Part shown: positions 27,659 to 38,241 of the stretch, piece by piece
Position numbering within the stretch: position 1 is the first letter of the stretch
How the letters are laid out: each line of letters begins with the position of its first letter
Source of the DNA: Lachancea dasiensis
Taxonomy: Eukaryota > Ascomycota > Saccharomycetes > Saccharomycetales > Saccharomycetaceae
Assembly (NCBI GenBank): GCA_900074725.1
Contig: LT598456.1
Coordinates: 441,488-505,487 of the forward strand
Direction: 5' to 3'
Length of the DNA stretch: 64,000 nucleotides
Made by a program: the position numbers and the translations under genes
The notes under the pieces: model-generated
Databases searched by the model: none
The model's input: only the letters and a program-made list of their open reading frames with translations
What the model was told of the DNA's origin: nothing

Positions 27659-30600
27659 TCAATACCCGTAATAGCCTCCCGCAGCACCAGAAGCGGCCGC
27701 TGGAGCACTGGTCATGCCACCGGTGGCCGGCCTTTGATTCCTGGTGCTTGTTTTCAGAAGTGTCTTGAAGCCGTTGCAGAGTTGAATTACGGTTGGGTAA
27801 TTGTAGTTGACCAAAAAAAAGCCTGTGTGCATAAGTCTCACATTCCAAGTGTAGAGTTTACTTTGGGCGTTAATCTTGAACATGAGATAGAACCACCCAG
27901 GTTGCTCGTAGTTAAAGCTGAAATAATAGACTGACCTGTTAGGGTTGACTTTAGAATAGTCCTCGATGAACTTTGTCACCTCTCTCTTTGTACCCTTCTT
28001 GAATTTTTCATTTGAAGTTATCTCATTCAGCAGTCTGACCTTGTTTTGAAGGTACTCGACCACGATTTGATCTAAATCATGATAAGTTTGGCCCTCAACC
28101 ACCAGGATTCTCCCAAGCGCAAGCGGGTTCTCTTTTTCTTGTTCGATAATGTCAACGTGTTGGAACAGATCCTTATCTAACTTCCAGGTGATCGAGAGGT
28201 GGTCGTCACCGCGCGATGATTGTCTGATGACAAAATCACCACGTTCTTTGCTTCGTAGGTAATCCTCGGCTTGCTTACCATTAAAAGGGAAATAATATGG
28301 ATGGTTGATCACCCTGTGAGTGCGCTTAGCACGAGCCTCACGCATGGCTATCTGTTTCTCTTCTTCTGCATCCTCTAGCTCCTGCTTCAAGTCCCAAATC
28401 GAAGGATCCTTACTATAATGGACAGGGACATATTGATGCTTAACATCATGCTCCAGCAGGGAAACCTCCGCCGTGATGTTTTCGTAGTCGATGAAGATAA
28501 CCTTGGCTGGGTATGTCATACCAATTTCGTAAAGTTCCGAGGCGGGGCGCTTCAATTGAGCACCTAAATGACGTTGAGCGCTGACAACACACTCCACCAA
28601 AGAGTTTGTGACGCAAATAATATCGCTATGCCTAAACCTTTCTGCTTTAACAGGGACAATACATCCCTTGAAAAATGTCTTATCGGTCTCACCGGTAAGA
28701 GAGCTGAAAATTTCTTCTCCATGCAATGGATGGAAGTCGTTTCTCAGCTCTTCAAACCCATTTAATAACTCCAGAACAATGGTATTCAAACTGTTCAGCT
28801 TCTTCTGACCGGTGTTCTTTTCTAACTCTTCCGCATAGGCATCCAAGTTAAGAGACTCCAACTTGGCCTTACAATCAGCATCATCTCTCAAAATTTCAAT
28901 GAATTCACTCATGGCATCCTGTTCTTCTTTTTCGGCAATGGCGTCGGGGTCATATTCCAGAGCATCAGCTGCCACCTTAGTAGCCAAATGATAGTCCTCA
29001 GGATGGATTCTTGTGCTATCCAACTGATCATGTTCAAGGTCCTCATACCTCTGATTTTTTTGGTTCCAGGAGATGTACAAGAAACCTGCAGAGTTCATGA
29101 AAATTGTTTTGTGCAGAATGTTGTGGGTAATCAATTGTTGACGTGCCAAGAGTGGCTCGTTGAGTCTCTGCAAGGATTCCAAAAAATCAGTAGCTTTACG
29201 CTTACCGAGGCCCGATATGTACTGCAGACAGCGTGCATAATACCCATTGTCTGTTGCCTTATTCACTTCCACTCCAACCAAGTTCACTAAATCAACAAAT
29301 GAGGTTTCTAATGCTTTTATGAAGTTTTCCTTAGGAAGAAGAGATTGGCTGGGGTGAATCGAGAGCGACATAAGCTCATCTGGTGTTAGATTGACATATT
29401 CCAATAATGGAGAATGCATGTATCTGGCCAAAGCGATACAATACTTGACCAACGGAGGCTTATTGGGAAACTCTTGGATACCTCTTTCTGACGACTGGTA
29501 GCGTGTGGCTAGTTCGTCATCCACATAAATGACGGGAATGTTATGGCCTCTATTGTCTACAATTTGCTTTTTTTGAATAACTTCCTGGATCTTACGAAGC
29601 AGGCGTTGAGTCTTAGGATTTGGACCATTAATACCGATAGCGTTCGGTTGACAGGATTGAATGATATTATCCAAGGTCTCCTCAAACTTTTCGGGGTTGT
29701 TCCTGTCAAAGGGATTATCAACTATTTTATAATCCCTGACATAATCCGATTTTCTGTTAACGTAAACCGCTATAATCGCATCTGCACCAAAGCGACCCTG
29801 ACCGCAGGTAATAGACAATACTCTTGGAATCTTTGGGTCGCGAGGATTTGGGATAAAGGGCGCCTGATCTAGTTTGGTCATAAATTTGTGACGAATACTC
29901 TTGGCAACGAGCTTCTGACATGTCTTTCTCAGATCATCCTTTATTTCTTGACTTATTTCCAGGAAAATTCGGTCAAGTGCAGAAAGGAAAGCTGTTTTTC
30001 TAAAATTATTCCATTCCACAGCTACTTCGGAGGTATTAGTAGTTTCCAGAGCAGTTTGGAATAGATGTTCACAATATTGGGCTTGGGAAGACATATGAAT
30101 CCTCACCGTCATCAAGTGCAAAGATTCAGCTTCCAACATCCTTAAGAAAACTTCAGGCTCTTTCCTGAAATGTGCGGGTGTTCTGTTAATCGCATACTTG
30201 ATATCTTCATAAGGTGAGCCCCTTTGAATCTCTTTTTTACCTTTCACTGACAACACAGCATCTGCAATGTAGTACTTGTAGAAATCAGTCCTGATTTTCT
30301 CTCTGACCTTGGGATTATTCGCGATTTCCAAGGAGTAATACTTCTGAACAGTTTCAGTGGCCAATTTGTGATTTGTGGTAAATACTTGTAGGTCGGCACT
30401 CGATTGCTCCAATATTCTCTGGATGATGGCTTGGGGTTTAGAGTCCAGCTGGTCTTTCACAGGGAAAATCTGATGCTCGGAATGAATGTTTTCACCGACC
30501 GCATCTGACGTTATCCCAATGTCATTGATCGCACTGTACAAGGGACTAGACTTGAACTTTTCGTAACTCGAATTCTTCATATGCTTCTTCGTGGAGCCGT

Positions 30601-32026
30601 TGGATTGGCTGGATAGGGCACCATTTATCTCACGAGCAAATTTAAACTCCAAGTAATTATAGATATCTTGGAGTGAGGTTAACTCTGTTATGGAGGAAGC
30701 TTCGCTCATGAAATATTCATCCACGATCGAGTCTTTCACGCCAAGCTGCTCATAAAATTTTTTGACATAGTCTCTTTTGTAGATGATACTATGAAATTCA
30801 CAATCCATGTAGACAATTTCCCAAAGGTCATCTTCATTCAGAACGAAGCCATCTTTGTCCTTAGACGAAATGTAGTCACGGCGGTAGGCGTAAATAAAAG
30901 GGACCTCTAAGTTATCTTTGCCAACAAATTTGACAGCGTTGCCTACTGCTTCTTTAAATTCCGTGAGGTCATAGTCCGGTTCGAAGTTTTTGTCAAGACA
31001 AAGTTTGTCACTAATCCAATTTTTCTCCAGTTCTTGGTCTTCGGCAATCAACTCGCCGTAATTCTTTAAGCCAGCTCTAAGTTCCTGGTACCTTTCGGGT
31101 ATATCAGCTCGTCTGATCACCATATCTTCTTCTGTTAAAAGATTCTTTCTCAGGTCTTGAAGATCATAAATATCTTGAAGAGTGATCTTGGGCTTACGGA
31201 ATTCGCGCGAGGCTTCGGTATCAGTTTCATCACTTTTGTCAACCCCTTCACCATTATCTGCTTGGTCAAAATCTTCGTTTTCAACTTCCAGCGCCCAGTC
31301 GTAGTCGTGACCGTCCCCAAAAATGTCGTACATCTCGTCGATCTTCTCAGATGACAGTCCTGTAATCTGTACGGGCTGATTCATCCTTTGCTCACGAAGC
31401 ATTTTGCGCTCCAACAACCGCTGCTGGCGGCTTTCTTCATCTTCGTCGGAAAATTCGTCTTCTTCAATAAAATCGTCAAGTTCATCAATCGTGCCAACTT
31501 CCGCTCCTCTTCTACTGGGGGCAACTTCTTCCCCACCAGTGGGTGATCCAACTCTCTCTGCTTGTAAATCCTCATCGTCGGAGAAGAAGTCGTCGAATTT
31601 GGAAGCGGCCGACGCGCTTGGGGGTGCTGAATCGCTAGGTTCTTCTTCTCCCTTGTCGCCAGCACGTTTCAAACGTTTAAACTTGGCCTTGTTGGAATCC
31701 GTGCTCGTTGGTCTCTTAACGCCTGCGTTCTCCATCAATAGATCCAAATCGTCCTCCGATAGTTTATCATCTTCATCTTCTTTGGCTCGTTTCTTGTGCT
31801 TCTTGGATCTTTTACGGCCCACAGAAGCACGTCCTTCTTCTTCGTCATCGACAATGAAGCCCTCACGAACTTTTCTGGCCTCCTCTTCGTCGTCGTCCAA
31901 GTCTTCACCTTCTTCCGAGGAATCAAACACATCTTCGCCTTCTTCTTCGTCGCTGGGTGCTTGGCCACCTTCGACATTATCGTCAACCACTGGATCCTCA
32001 GTGGGCCTTCCCAACTCGCTGGACAT
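27659..32026 (-). CDS. SPT6: Histone chaperone and elongation factor Spt6
   Basis: A 1455-residue protein (S. cerevisiae Spt6, 1451). It reassembles nucleosomes behind RNA polymerase II and binds Spn1 and the Rpb1 linker. The first 240 residues are highly acidic with Ser/Lys patches, including the part that contacts Spn1 and histones ([18 protein letters not shown]). The Tex-like core follows, with a helix-turn-helix, a YqgF RNase H-like fold (about 700-860, containing [12 protein letters not shown]) and helix-hairpin-helix units (about 920-1080). An S1 domain and tandem SH2 domains (about 1240-1440, with [11 protein letters not shown]) complete the usual order. The Gly/Ala-rich C-terminal tail is short. 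The order CTR1-SPT6-YGR117C-like combines both S. cerevisiae chromosomes. Confidence 0.97.
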   Translation of the reverse strand: MSSELGRPTEDPVVDDNVEGGQAPSDEEEGEDVFDSSEEGEDLDDDEEEARKVREGFIVDDEEEGRASVGRKRSKKHKKRAKEDEDDKLSEDDLDLLMENAGVKRPTSTDSNKAKFKRLKRAGDKGEEEPSDSAPPSASAASKFDDFFSDDEDLQAERVGSPTGGEEVAPSRRGAEVGTIDELDDFIEEDEFSDEDEESRQQRLLERKMLREQRMNQPVQITGLSSEKIDEMYDIFGDGHDYDWALEVENEDFDQADNGEGVDKSDETDTEASREFRKPKITLQDIYDLQDLRKNLLTEEDMVIRRADIPERYQELRAGLKNYGELIAEDQELEKNWISDKLCLDKNFEPDYDLTEFKEAVGNAVKFVGKDNLEVPFIYAYRRDYISSKDKDGFVLNEDDLWEIVYMDCEFHSIIYKRDYVKKFYEQLGVKDSIVDEYFMSEASSITELTSLQDIYNYLEFKFAREINGALSSQSNGSTKKHMKNSSYEKFKSSPLYSAINDIGITSDAVGENIHSEHQIFPVKDQLDSKPQAIIQRILEQSSADLQVFTTNHKLATETVQKYYSLEIANNPKVREKIRTDFYKYYIADAVLSVKGKKEIQRGSPYEDIKYAINRTPAHFRKEPEVFLRMLEAESLHLMTVRIHMSSQAQYCEHLFQTALETTNTSEVAVEWNNFRKTAFLSALDRIFLEISQEIKDDLRKTCQKLVAKSIRHKFMTKLDQAPFIPNPRDPKIPRVLSITCGQGRFGADAIIAVYVNRKSDYVRDYKIVDNPFDRNNPEKFEETLDNIIQSCQPNAIGINGPNPKTQRLLRKIQEVIQKKQIVDNRGHNIPVIYVDDELATRYQSSERGIQEFPNKPPLVKYCIALARYMHSPLLEYVNLTPDELMSLSIHPSQSLLPKENFIKALETSFVDLVNLVGVEVNKATDNGYYARCLQYISGLGKRKATDFLESLQRLNEPLLARQQLITHNILHKTIFMNSAGFLYISWNQKNQRYEDLEHDQLDSTRIHPEDYHLATKVAADALEYDPDAIAEKEEQDAMSEFIEILRDDADCKAKLESLNLDAYAEELEKNTGQKKLNSLNTIVLELLNGFEELRNDFHPLHGEEIFSSLTGETDKTFFKGCIVPVKAERFRHSDIICVTNSLVECVVSAQRHLGAQLKRPASELYEIGMTYPAKVIFIDYENITAEVSLLEHDVKHQYVPVHYSKDPSIWDLKQELEDAEEEKQIAMREARAKRTHRVINHPYYFPFNGKQAEDYLRSKERGDFVIRQSSRGDDHLSITWKLDKDLFQHVDIIEQEKENPLALGRILVVEGQTYHDLDQIVVEYLQNKVRLLNEITSNEKFKKGTKREVTKFIEDYSKVNPNRSVYYFSFNYEQPGWFYLMFKINAQSKLYTWNVRLMHTGFFLVNYNYPTVIQLCNGFKTLLKTSTRNQRPATGGMTSAPAAASGAAGGYYGY

Positions 32027-32260
32027 AGTGCTGTTCAGTTGAATTAGACCTCTGATCTCAGTACTGATGTGTTATTCAGCTGTGTTTTGGTTGTGGTGTT
32101 TAGCTTCCTTTAAAACGGAAAATTTTTGGCAAGTTCATCTATAAGATACAAAAATGATAAAACATACAAGGAATCCAAAGACAATCAATCCAAGGAAGAG
32201 CGGCCGATTTCGTTTGAATCATAGACATTTGTAGGTTATTTACAGGAGCTAGAAATTTAC

Positions 32261-33472
32261 TTAGGAGAACTTGTCTGCTGGAATTAAGGTTACATCCATC
32301 GTACCACTTTGTTCATTACTGCTTGAAAGTTCACGTGCCTGACGTTCTTTGATGGCTTCATTTTTAGCTTCCGTGCCATCACAACAACAAGCTTCAGCAG
32401 TATCGACATTCGCCGACGATGCTTCTTCCGGAGCACAGCAGCATGATGGAGTATTAGCGATCTCGCAGCTGTTGATATTGTTCTCTGGCTTCTCCAAAAT
32501 GCTGGAAGAGCCACTTGACTCGTCACCTGCCGTGACGCCACTTGCATTTTTTGCAGGATCGCTTCCGTCGCAAGGACAGATGTCGCCACCATTGCAGTTG
32601 CGCTTTTTTTCCAATTCTCGTTGAAGTTCCCATCTGGCGAGCAAACAGATCTTCCATCTGTTAAAAAAGATTTCGGCCAAAGAAATCCCCAAAACCACTG
32701 CAAACACATAAGTCAACACGAAAGTCATGGTCACTAGCATGAGCATATAGATCAGCATTGTAGAACAAAAGGTTATGAGTAGGCGTACTACATCATGACA
32801 AAGCTCTTTGACTGACGGTGAAACTACATGAACCAGCAGGTTAGGAACTTTTGGAAGGTATTGTGTTTGGAATTCCAAGTCTTGGATGTAATTTTGAGTG
32901 CTGGCCAATGATGAGTTGTCCGGGTCCTCTGGCGCGGCGACGGCAGAGAGCCCACTACCGCTCTTTATTGCCGTGGGATTCCATTGTTTGAACCATTTTA
33001 CCTCCAGACACCAGCTCGTGAATAACAAAAATTTGTAGGCAAATGCGGCGGCAATTACCAGCACAAAAATGCCAAACGCTTGCGCTTTGGTATTGGCATT
33101 AAGGTGGTTGAATAGCACTGGATAGCCTTTGAACTGCGGAGTCAAATACGTATTCATCTGCATGTCACCGGACATGTCCATGGCACTGGCAGACGACATG
33201 GACATTGACATGGATGCAGATGAAGACATAGACATTGACTTGGATGCAGACGAAGACGACATGGGCATTGACATGGATGCAGATGAAGACGACATGGGCA
33301 TTGACATGGATGCAGATGAAGACATAGACATTGACATGGATGTAGACGACGACATCGGCATTGACCCAGACATCGACACAGACGACATGCCACTTGAGCT
33401 GTCTTGCGCGTTAACTTCCAGAGCTAAACAGCATCCCACAAGTCCTTGCGCCAAATTTCTCCCGATACGCAT
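32261..33472 (-). CDS. CTR1: High-affinity copper transporter Ctr1
   Basis: A 403-residue plasma-membrane copper(I) importer (S. cerevisiae Ctr1, 406). The ATG at 33470-33472 gives MRIGRNLAQGLVGCCLALEV, which looks like a cleavable signal peptide; the longer frame starts at TTG. Residues about 30-110 are tandem Met-Ser repeats (MSMSMSSSASMSMPM), the extracellular copper-binding Mets motifs. Three membrane helices follow: AFGIFVLVIAAAFAYKFLLF, then two close helices (LLITFCSTMLIYMLMLVTM and VLTYVFAVVLGISLAEIFF) holding the MxxxM pore motif. The cytosolic tail is Cys-rich (CCCAPEE, ACCCDG), likely copper-binding and regulatory. Two Mac1-type sites and a TATA box stand upstream. Matches YPR124W by place and strand. 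Confidence 0.96.
   Translation of the reverse strand: MRIGRNLAQGLVGCCLALEVNAQDSSSGMSSVSMSGSMPMSSSTSMSMSMSSSASMSMPMSSSSASMSMPMSSSSASKSMSMSSSASMSMSMSSASAMDMSGDMQMNTYLTPQFKGYPVLFNHLNANTKAQAFGIFVLVIAAAFAYKFLLFTSWCLEVKWFKQWNPTAIKSGSGLSAVAAPEDPDNSSLASTQNYIQDLEFQTQYLPKVPNLLVHVVSPSVKELCHDVVRLLITFCSTMLIYMLMLVTMTFVLTYVFAVVLGISLAEIFFNRWKICLLARWELQRELEKKRNCNGGDICPCDGSDPAKNASGVTAGDESSGSSSILEKPENNINSCEIANTPSCCCAPEEASSANVDTAEACCCDGTEAKNEAIKERQARELSSSNEQSGTMDVTLIPADKFS
33180..33385 (-). repeat. Met/Ser-coding minisatellite in CTR1
   Basis: Imperfect tandem units of about 33-42 bp (core GACATGGATGCAGATGAAGA on the plus strand) encode the Met-Ser copper-binding region. Unit number probably varies, changing the number of Mets motifs. 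Confidence 0.8.
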
Positions 33473-33558
33473 TTCCCTGAACTCCACGATCTCACCGGCC
33501 AAAAACTCTGTCGAACAGTTCGTAGTTATTCTCGAGAGAGTGAGTCGCGGACATTGTA

Positions 33559-33567
33559 CCTTTTATA
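33559..33567 (-). promoter_or_regulatory. TATA box of CTR1
   Basis: On the coding strand TGTATAAAAGG lies about 90 bp upstream of the CTR1 ATG and just downstream of the copper elements, the normal order for a regulated yeast promoter. Confidence 0.65.
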
Positions 33568-33584
33568 CAAAGTGTAGCATCCTA

Positions 33585-33592
33585 TTTGCTCG
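33585..33592 (+). promoter_or_regulatory. Mac1-type copper element TTTGCTCG
   Basis: Matches the Mac1 copper-response consensus TTTGC(T/G)C(A/G). With the copy at 33607-33614 it forms a pair in the same orientation, about 115 bp upstream of CTR1. Mac1 needs two such sites to activate CTR1 under copper starvation in S. cerevisiae. Confidence 0.75.
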
Positions 33593-33606
33593 CCTGGAGC
33601 ACGGTA

Positions 33607-33614
33607 TTTGCTCA
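33607..33614 (+). promoter_or_regulatory. Mac1-type copper element TTTGCTCA
   Basis: Perfect match to the strongest form of the Mac1 site, 22 bp start-to-start from the first copy. Together they strongly suggest conserved copper-starvation induction. Confidence 0.8.
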
Positions 33615-33924
33615 TTTTTCTTGTGTCAACTGTATGCACCTCGATTTTTCCTCTCCGATCGCCGTGAGAGTTGACCTGAAGGCTGGCTCGAGCAACGTCA
33701 GTCAGGTAAAAAGTGACAATGCTTAACTTGAACTGGCCATGGAGCTATGGTTAAGCCAATATCGTCGACACCTTCTCATAAAACAATCCTAGGAGTTGAT
33801 TCGGCTTCTCGTGAAGCATGGTCTAGTAGAATGTGCGATCACGGGGACCAGCCCAGCGAAACTTCACACATATACAACCACGCCCAAACAGGCAGATTTA
33901 CTGGTTGACAGAATATAATGGTCT

Positions 33925-34818
33925 CTACCGGAAAGGGGGCCTTTCTTTACTTCTAGGCCATTGCGGGGAAGGAAATTTCTTGTGATCATGCAGAGCAGCA
34001 TTCCTAGCAGGCCCAGTAATAGCCTGACGTGAAGGTGGCTTTACAATGCGCGAGGCACTCACGGCTAATGACCTGCGTTTTCCAGGGTCTGTGATCTCGT
34101 GGGTACCTGCCACGCTGCTGCGCATCGTGTGAAGAATTGACTTACGACGCATCCGACGCGAACGTTCAGCTATGGCCAAGGGCGCTGAGGGTGGCAGATT
34201 GTCGGCCACAGGGTTTGAAACAAATGAAGCGTCCGTATTGTCATCTTCGTTGAAGTCGACACCACCGTCAGCAACAACAGGGGTATCCCAATTCCTCTGT
34301 GGTGAAGCCCGCAGGCCGAAAGAGGCGTTAGGAGGTTTCAAGGTTGGAGCAGAGCTGCCTTTGTGAGCCTCCTTAGGCTCATGGTTTGTTTCTTGCCCTT
34401 CAACCAAAGCTGTAAGTCTTTTTCTTTCTTCCTCCAGGGCACCCAGATTCTGCATGAGCTTGATCTCAGCAGCGGTGTCGTGCGGCATGTTTGGAAAGTC
34501 CACACACCACGAATTGCACATCAAGCCGTACAGAAGCGCGCTTATAGATTCATTTAGGTCAACTAGACTCTCGTGTATAAAGTTCATCTGCGTAAAGTTG
34601 CTATCCAGAGTAATCATGGCATCTGATAATTCCCGAATTTGCGGCAGAAGGTATGTGTTCACGACCCCGTCCGGCTCTGAACCATCGTTATTGTTGGCAG
34701 TACCTAATGACGATCGTCTCGAACCCGGGTTGCTCGATATCGAGAGCCTGTACTCTGTCGCAGTACGGTGATCCTTCACAGGCGTATTTGAACGAGGCTG
34801 ATTCTTTCCATTCTGCAT
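33925..34818 (-). CDS. DAM1: DASH/Dam1 complex subunit Dam1
   Basis: A 297-residue kinetochore protein (S. cerevisiae Dam1, 343). It is part of the DASH ring that couples kinetochores to microtubule ends and is regulated by Ipl1. The conserved core (about residues 50-115) contains LPQIRELSDAMITLDSNFTQ and SWCVDFPNMPHDTA. The N-terminal RRSSL and the C-terminal basic stretch with RMRRKS and KRRSL are Ipl1-like phosphorylation contexts. The C-terminus is Arg/Lys/Pro-rich and likely contacts microtubules and Ndc80. Beside SHY1, as YGR113W-YGR112W. Confidence 0.93.
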   Translation of the reverse strand: MQNGKNQPRSNTPVKDHRTATEYRLSISSNPGSRRSSLGTANNNDGSEPDGVVNTYLLPQIRELSDAMITLDSNFTQMNFIHESLVDLNESISALLYGLMCNSWCVDFPNMPHDTAAEIKLMQNLGALEEERKRLTALVEGQETNHEPKEAHKGSSAPTLKPPNASFGLRASPQRNWDTPVVADGGVDFNEDDNTDASFVSNPVADNLPPSAPLAIAERSRRMRRKSILHTMRSSVAGTHEITDPGKRRSLAVSASRIVKPPSRQAITGPARNAALHDHKKFPSPQWPRSKERPPFR

Positions 34819-35001
34819 TTTAAAACGTCGCCAACTGGTGCTCGATAATCATGAACGTCAACAGCTATGTCATCGTAAACTACTAGATTTCAATGTTTTC
34901 ATTAAGATGACTCCTTAGTACATAGTGATTAGCAAGGGTAGGCCATTTACAAGTTTCGCAAAATCGAAGGATCCCGTGTCTTTGAGAGGATTCGCCATTG
35001 C

Positions 35002-36102
35002 CTACATGTACTTTTTAGCATGTTTGAGTTTGTCGCGTTTCAATTGTGCTTGAGAAACGGCACCTCCACGATTGCGTCTTAGCGCTACGATTAAGAATAT
35101 GGTGCTGAGGAATGAAAGACCATACCAAGTCACCAAGTATTGAAGATGATTATTCTTCAAATCGATCTTAGGAACTTTTCCTATTGGAACACCCGACTTG
35201 ATTAGCTGCCATTCGTTGAACTCCGTATCCTCTGATATTGGAGGAATGATGGAACTTGATGTCAAATCAGTGGAGCCCACAGATTCAGATTTGCGCCAAA
35301 ATTTCCACCATGAATTTGCTGGAGGAGGAGATGCCTTGGTGTTGAGTTTCGAGGCGTTGTGCGTCCAATCGTGGTCTTTCAAATCATACAAGGCCTGCAG
35401 GTGAAGAGGAACAGTTCTACTCGCGGCACACATCTCCGAGATATCAATGACCTGCCATAACCTGCTATCTGAGTCTTCTTTGTCCCACTGAAAGGTCCCT
35501 TTGTCCTTTGCGACACGTACGAGACATTCAATTTCGATGTTTCCCGTGGGCAACGAAAGGTGGTGCAGACTTCTGTTCGTGGGAACAACATTATCATCAC
35601 TTATCCATCCTCTCTCTATCAAGAGTCGCTCTCCTGTGTCTTTCCTCACAAATGGGGTGAAAAGTAAGTATCCCTTGATGCCGTTCTTCACTCGGGGACC
35701 CACAAACAATTCCTGATCGTGTTGAAATTCGCCTTCAAGCCTGACCTTGCGATACTCCCAATTCTCAGCCTCATCGGGTGGGAATGACTTCGGTAAGGGC
35801 GATGCAGGATAGGTCAACCTGTCCTCACAAGTGGCTAAAAGGTTGGTCTTCCATTTGAGACGGCGCAGTTGCCAAGAACCCAGGTAGAATGAAACGACAG
35901 GCATTGCTATCATGAGCCCCAAGAAAATCATCCTCGTGAAGCTATTACTATGAGCTTTGTCGTTTGGGGTCTTGGAGGTCTTCATGGGCTTCCAATCTAC
36001 ACTCGATGTCACCCATCTTTTTGTCGACCCCACACCTGCCTGGGATCGAAGTCTCAACACAGAGCGTGCTAAATTATCTGATCTGGGCCTGAGGAGAAAC
36101 AT
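35002..36102 (-). CDS. SHY1: Cytochrome oxidase assembly factor Shy1 (SURF1)
   Basis: A 366-residue SURF1 homologue (S. cerevisiae, 389) of the mitochondrial inner membrane, acting in Cox1 maturation and heme a site formation. An Arg-rich presequence (MFLLRPRSDNLARSVLRLRS) comes first. Membrane helix 1 lies near residues 57-77 (MIFLGLMIAMPVVSFYLGSW, then QLRRLKWK) and helix 2 near 325-345 (YLVTWYGLSFLSTIFLIVAL). Between them is the intermembrane-space domain with SURF1 blocks WEYRKVRLEGEF, GPRVKNGIKGYLLFTPF and LIERGWI. It carries a Lys-rich C-terminus. Confidence 0.95.
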   Translation of the reverse strand: MFLLRPRSDNLARSVLRLRSQAGVGSTKRWVTSSVDWKPMKTSKTPNDKAHSNSFTRMIFLGLMIAMPVVSFYLGSWQLRRLKWKTNLLATCEDRLTYPASPLPKSFPPDEAENWEYRKVRLEGEFQHDQELFVGPRVKNGIKGYLLFTPFVRKDTGERLLIERGWISDDNVVPTNRSLHHLSLPTGNIEIECLVRVAKDKGTFQWDKEDSDSRLWQVIDISEMCAASRTVPLHLQALYDLKDHDWTHNASKLNTKASPPPANSWWKFWRKSESVGSTDLTSSSIIPPISEDTEFNEWQLIKSGVPIGKVPKIDLKNNHLQYLVTWYGLSFLSTIFLIVALRRNRGGAVSQAQLKRDKLKHAKKYM

Positions 36103-36444
36103 ACCAGGAGCTTGCAGGCTGGCTTATGGTGGTTACAGACTGCTTAGCTGTGTGTATCACTGACAGAGTCAATGAGCTCGACATAGTTCTTTAGATGCAA
36201 CCACGTCAATAGTGATGATGATCGTCTAGTTTTATATTCGATTACGATTCAACAGCGCTGTCCACCGAGACCTACAGGGCTTGGCATAGCTTTTCAATGC
36301 AAGTTTAATCTGCTCTCAGCAAGCCGGTGGACATAGTACACAACAGTTGAAGTGATTCAAATGAAAGTTCGAAAAAAAACGATTACTTTTACGATATGTA
36401 CAGGTCATGTCAGGTTCGTGAGGTGCCAGAGACGCCAGATTTTA

Positions 36445-37380
36445 TCAACTGGAATAGTAAACCTTCCTAACGTCAACCACTTTCTTGCCTCTCCCCAGTG
36501 CTATTTCGTCCAAGGTTTTCTGAGACTGAGTGAGGGCCTCGATGGTTCCCTTGGCTATGTTCATTTCATTTCTACTTTTGTAAACTTTGCCACTCAAGTC
36601 TTTGATACCAGCACATTCACATATTTCGAAGATGATGTGGTTCACTCTCAGACCAAAACCAGGCTTGACGGATCTTAGAAAGAGCTTGACACCGTGGTAG
36701 CGGTGATCGATATCACCATAAATGGTTCTTTTCTCGTAGCGTGGGATCTCTTTGAGATTACGCACGGCATCCCAATGTGCTTTGGAGACTGCTTTCGACA
36801 TTTCGTCCCTGGACTTTCCTTCACCTAAACCGACCATACCGTTTTTGTCACCAACGACCACCAAAGCGTAAAAGCTGGGGATCTTACCCTTGCCCGTTTG
36901 GTTCGATACCCTCTTCATCACCAGCGGGCGCATGGTGAGCTTGCGAGTGACATACTCAGGGTCGATCCCGGTTTGTCTTTGTAGACCTCTAGCGATGTCT
37001 GCAGCCGCAGAGGCCCTAGAGTTTTCGGTTCGGGGGAGCGAGGCCCCTGGCGCAATTTCTCGGCCGTTGGGCAGGGGCTGGCTCACATTGTCGAATGTGT
37101 GTTGTGTAGAGGCGCCGAAAGAGTGCACATGTGCCGTGCCTGGCTTGTAATCCCAGTAGGCGTCTAGCTTGGAGAAATCCTCGAGATACGAAGGTGCGAA
37201 TTCGACATTGTCGGAGACCTGGAATTTGGTGTCGGCCGGGATCACGGACTCGGCCAGTTGGATGGGTTTGATGAGTTCTCGTGGGTAGTACTTGGCCAGA
37301 AACTCGGCATGGGAAGCCGCAGGCGGCTTGGGCGCAAGTTGCAGCACCTTGAGACTAGTGCTGAAGGTACGCTTGAACAT
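36445..37380 (-). CDS. MRPS5: Mitochondrial ribosomal protein uS5m (Mrps5)
   Basis: A 311-residue mitochondrial small-subunit protein (S. cerevisiae Mrps5, 307). ATG 37380 is chosen ([14 protein letters not shown], a classic basic presequence); the frame continues 57 codons upstream without a plausible start. The double-stranded RNA-binding-like uS5 N-domain is near residues 155-215 ([24 protein letters not shown]), followed by the uS5 C-domain (GHRYHGV-like and [22 protein letters not shown]). In S. cerevisiae the gene is YBR251W, outside the VII/XVI block, so a rearrangement boundary lies here. Four CACGTG sites cluster upstream. Confidence 0.93.
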   Translation of the reverse strand: MFKRTFSTSLKVLQLAPKPPAASHAEFLAKYYPRELIKPIQLAESVIPADTKFQVSDNVEFAPSYLEDFSKLDAYWDYKPGTAHVHSFGASTQHTFDNVSQPLPNGREIAPGASLPRTENSRASAAADIARGLQRQTGIDPEYVTRKLTMRPLVMKRVSNQTGKGKIPSFYALVVVGDKNGMVGLGEGKSRDEMSKAVSKAHWDAVRNLKEIPRYEKRTIYGDIDHRYHGVKLFLRSVKPGFGLRVNHIIFEICECAGIKDLSGKVYKSRNEMNIAKGTIEALTQSQKTLDEIALGRGKKVVDVRKVYYSS

Positions 37381-37493
37381 GTGTGAGGGCAACACAGGAG
37401 GAAACAGCACCGCGGGTTGAGACACTCCACAGATGGGTGCTGCCGTGGAGCATTGTCCACTGGGTGTTAAATTTTCATACTGACAGCTGCAAG

Positions 37494-37567
37494 CACGTGG
37501 CACGTGACGAGAGCGCGTGACATAGGCGTGACACCGCGAGGCGAGGCACACACGTGACCCGCACGTG
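37494..37567. promoter_or_regulatory. Cluster of four CACGTG E-boxes upstream of MRPS5
   Basis: CACGTG occurs at 37494-37499, 37501-37506, 37551-37556 and 37562-37567, 114-187 bp upstream of the MRPS5 start. CACGTG, mostly in the form (G/T)CACGTG, is the core for bHLH factors such as Cbf1. Cbf1-type sites are known near mitochondrial and ribosomal genes in several yeasts. Direct binding here is inferred. Confidence 0.6.
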
Positions 37568-38204
37568 CCGGGGCGGCCGTTGCAACATTTTCCGGCGGCT
37601 GGTCGGTGCCCAACGTGCCCCTGCCAGCCGACCCGGCACAGGCAATGGTGTAGGCGCTTCTTGCCGTTTCCCAGACTGCGTATTCGTCCATCATTTTTTG
37701 TGGTCTTATTCGCTGGCCGCCGGGTTGAGCTCCTGAGCTGGACCGGTCTCGGTGTTAGGCCCCGCGCTCAAACCACCAAGAGTCGCGTGATCGCGCTGTG
37801 GCCCAAGCTAAACGCCGCTCGGCCTGGCCGGTGGTTCACCGCACTCGCGGAAAACGCCGTACGGACTCAGCGGGTGCTCCAGTGCTTAACTCCGAAAGTC
37901 CCCGAGGAAAATTGCCAGCATTTTTCCATTGTACGCACAGCGTATGTAAGCAGGCATGGCAGAAACGCAAGGAAGCGACGGCATGCGTAGACCGTGAAAC
38001 ATTCTTTATTGTGGTGGTGGGTTATGCGAGCTGGCAAGGTTGTTGTGTATGCGTTGCAGCTTGCCAGTAACGCCACGGCCGGCCCATACCGTGGTGATTG
38101 TCTTGCTCTCCATGTGCCCTGTGGGATATACGGCGATTAGATAGATACACAGGTAGGTGGGCATTTCGATATATGTGAACATGAAGTATGTGAGCTAGAT
38201 AATA

Positions 38205-38208
<4 letters not shown>
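37568..38208. other. GC-rich intergenic region, no gene seen
   Basis: The left part is GC-rich, with overlapping open frames in several phases as expected of GC-rich noncoding DNA. TCCATTGT near 37925 matches the core of the Rox1 site YYYATTGT. No domain-bearing protein was found. Confidence 0.45.

Positions 38209-38237
<29 letters not shown>
38209..38237. repeat. (AT)n microsatellite
   Basis: A pure AT dinucleotide run of about 29 bp directly upstream of the HMG-box gene's first ATG. It may act as a nucleosome-poor or TATA-like promoter tract. Confidence 0.9.
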
Positions 38238-38240
<3 letters not shown>

Positions 38241-38241
38241 T

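Noticed and set aside
31404-32042. 212-codon Ser-rich frame antisense to the SPT6 N-terminus
   Set aside because: GAA/GAT-rich acidic codons read as poly-Ser on the other strand; no independent support.
33129-33674. 181-codon Asp/Met-rich frame antisense to CTR1
   Set aside because: It is the mirror of the Met-Ser repeats of CTR1; the CTR1 frame has conserved membrane helices and a proper promoter.
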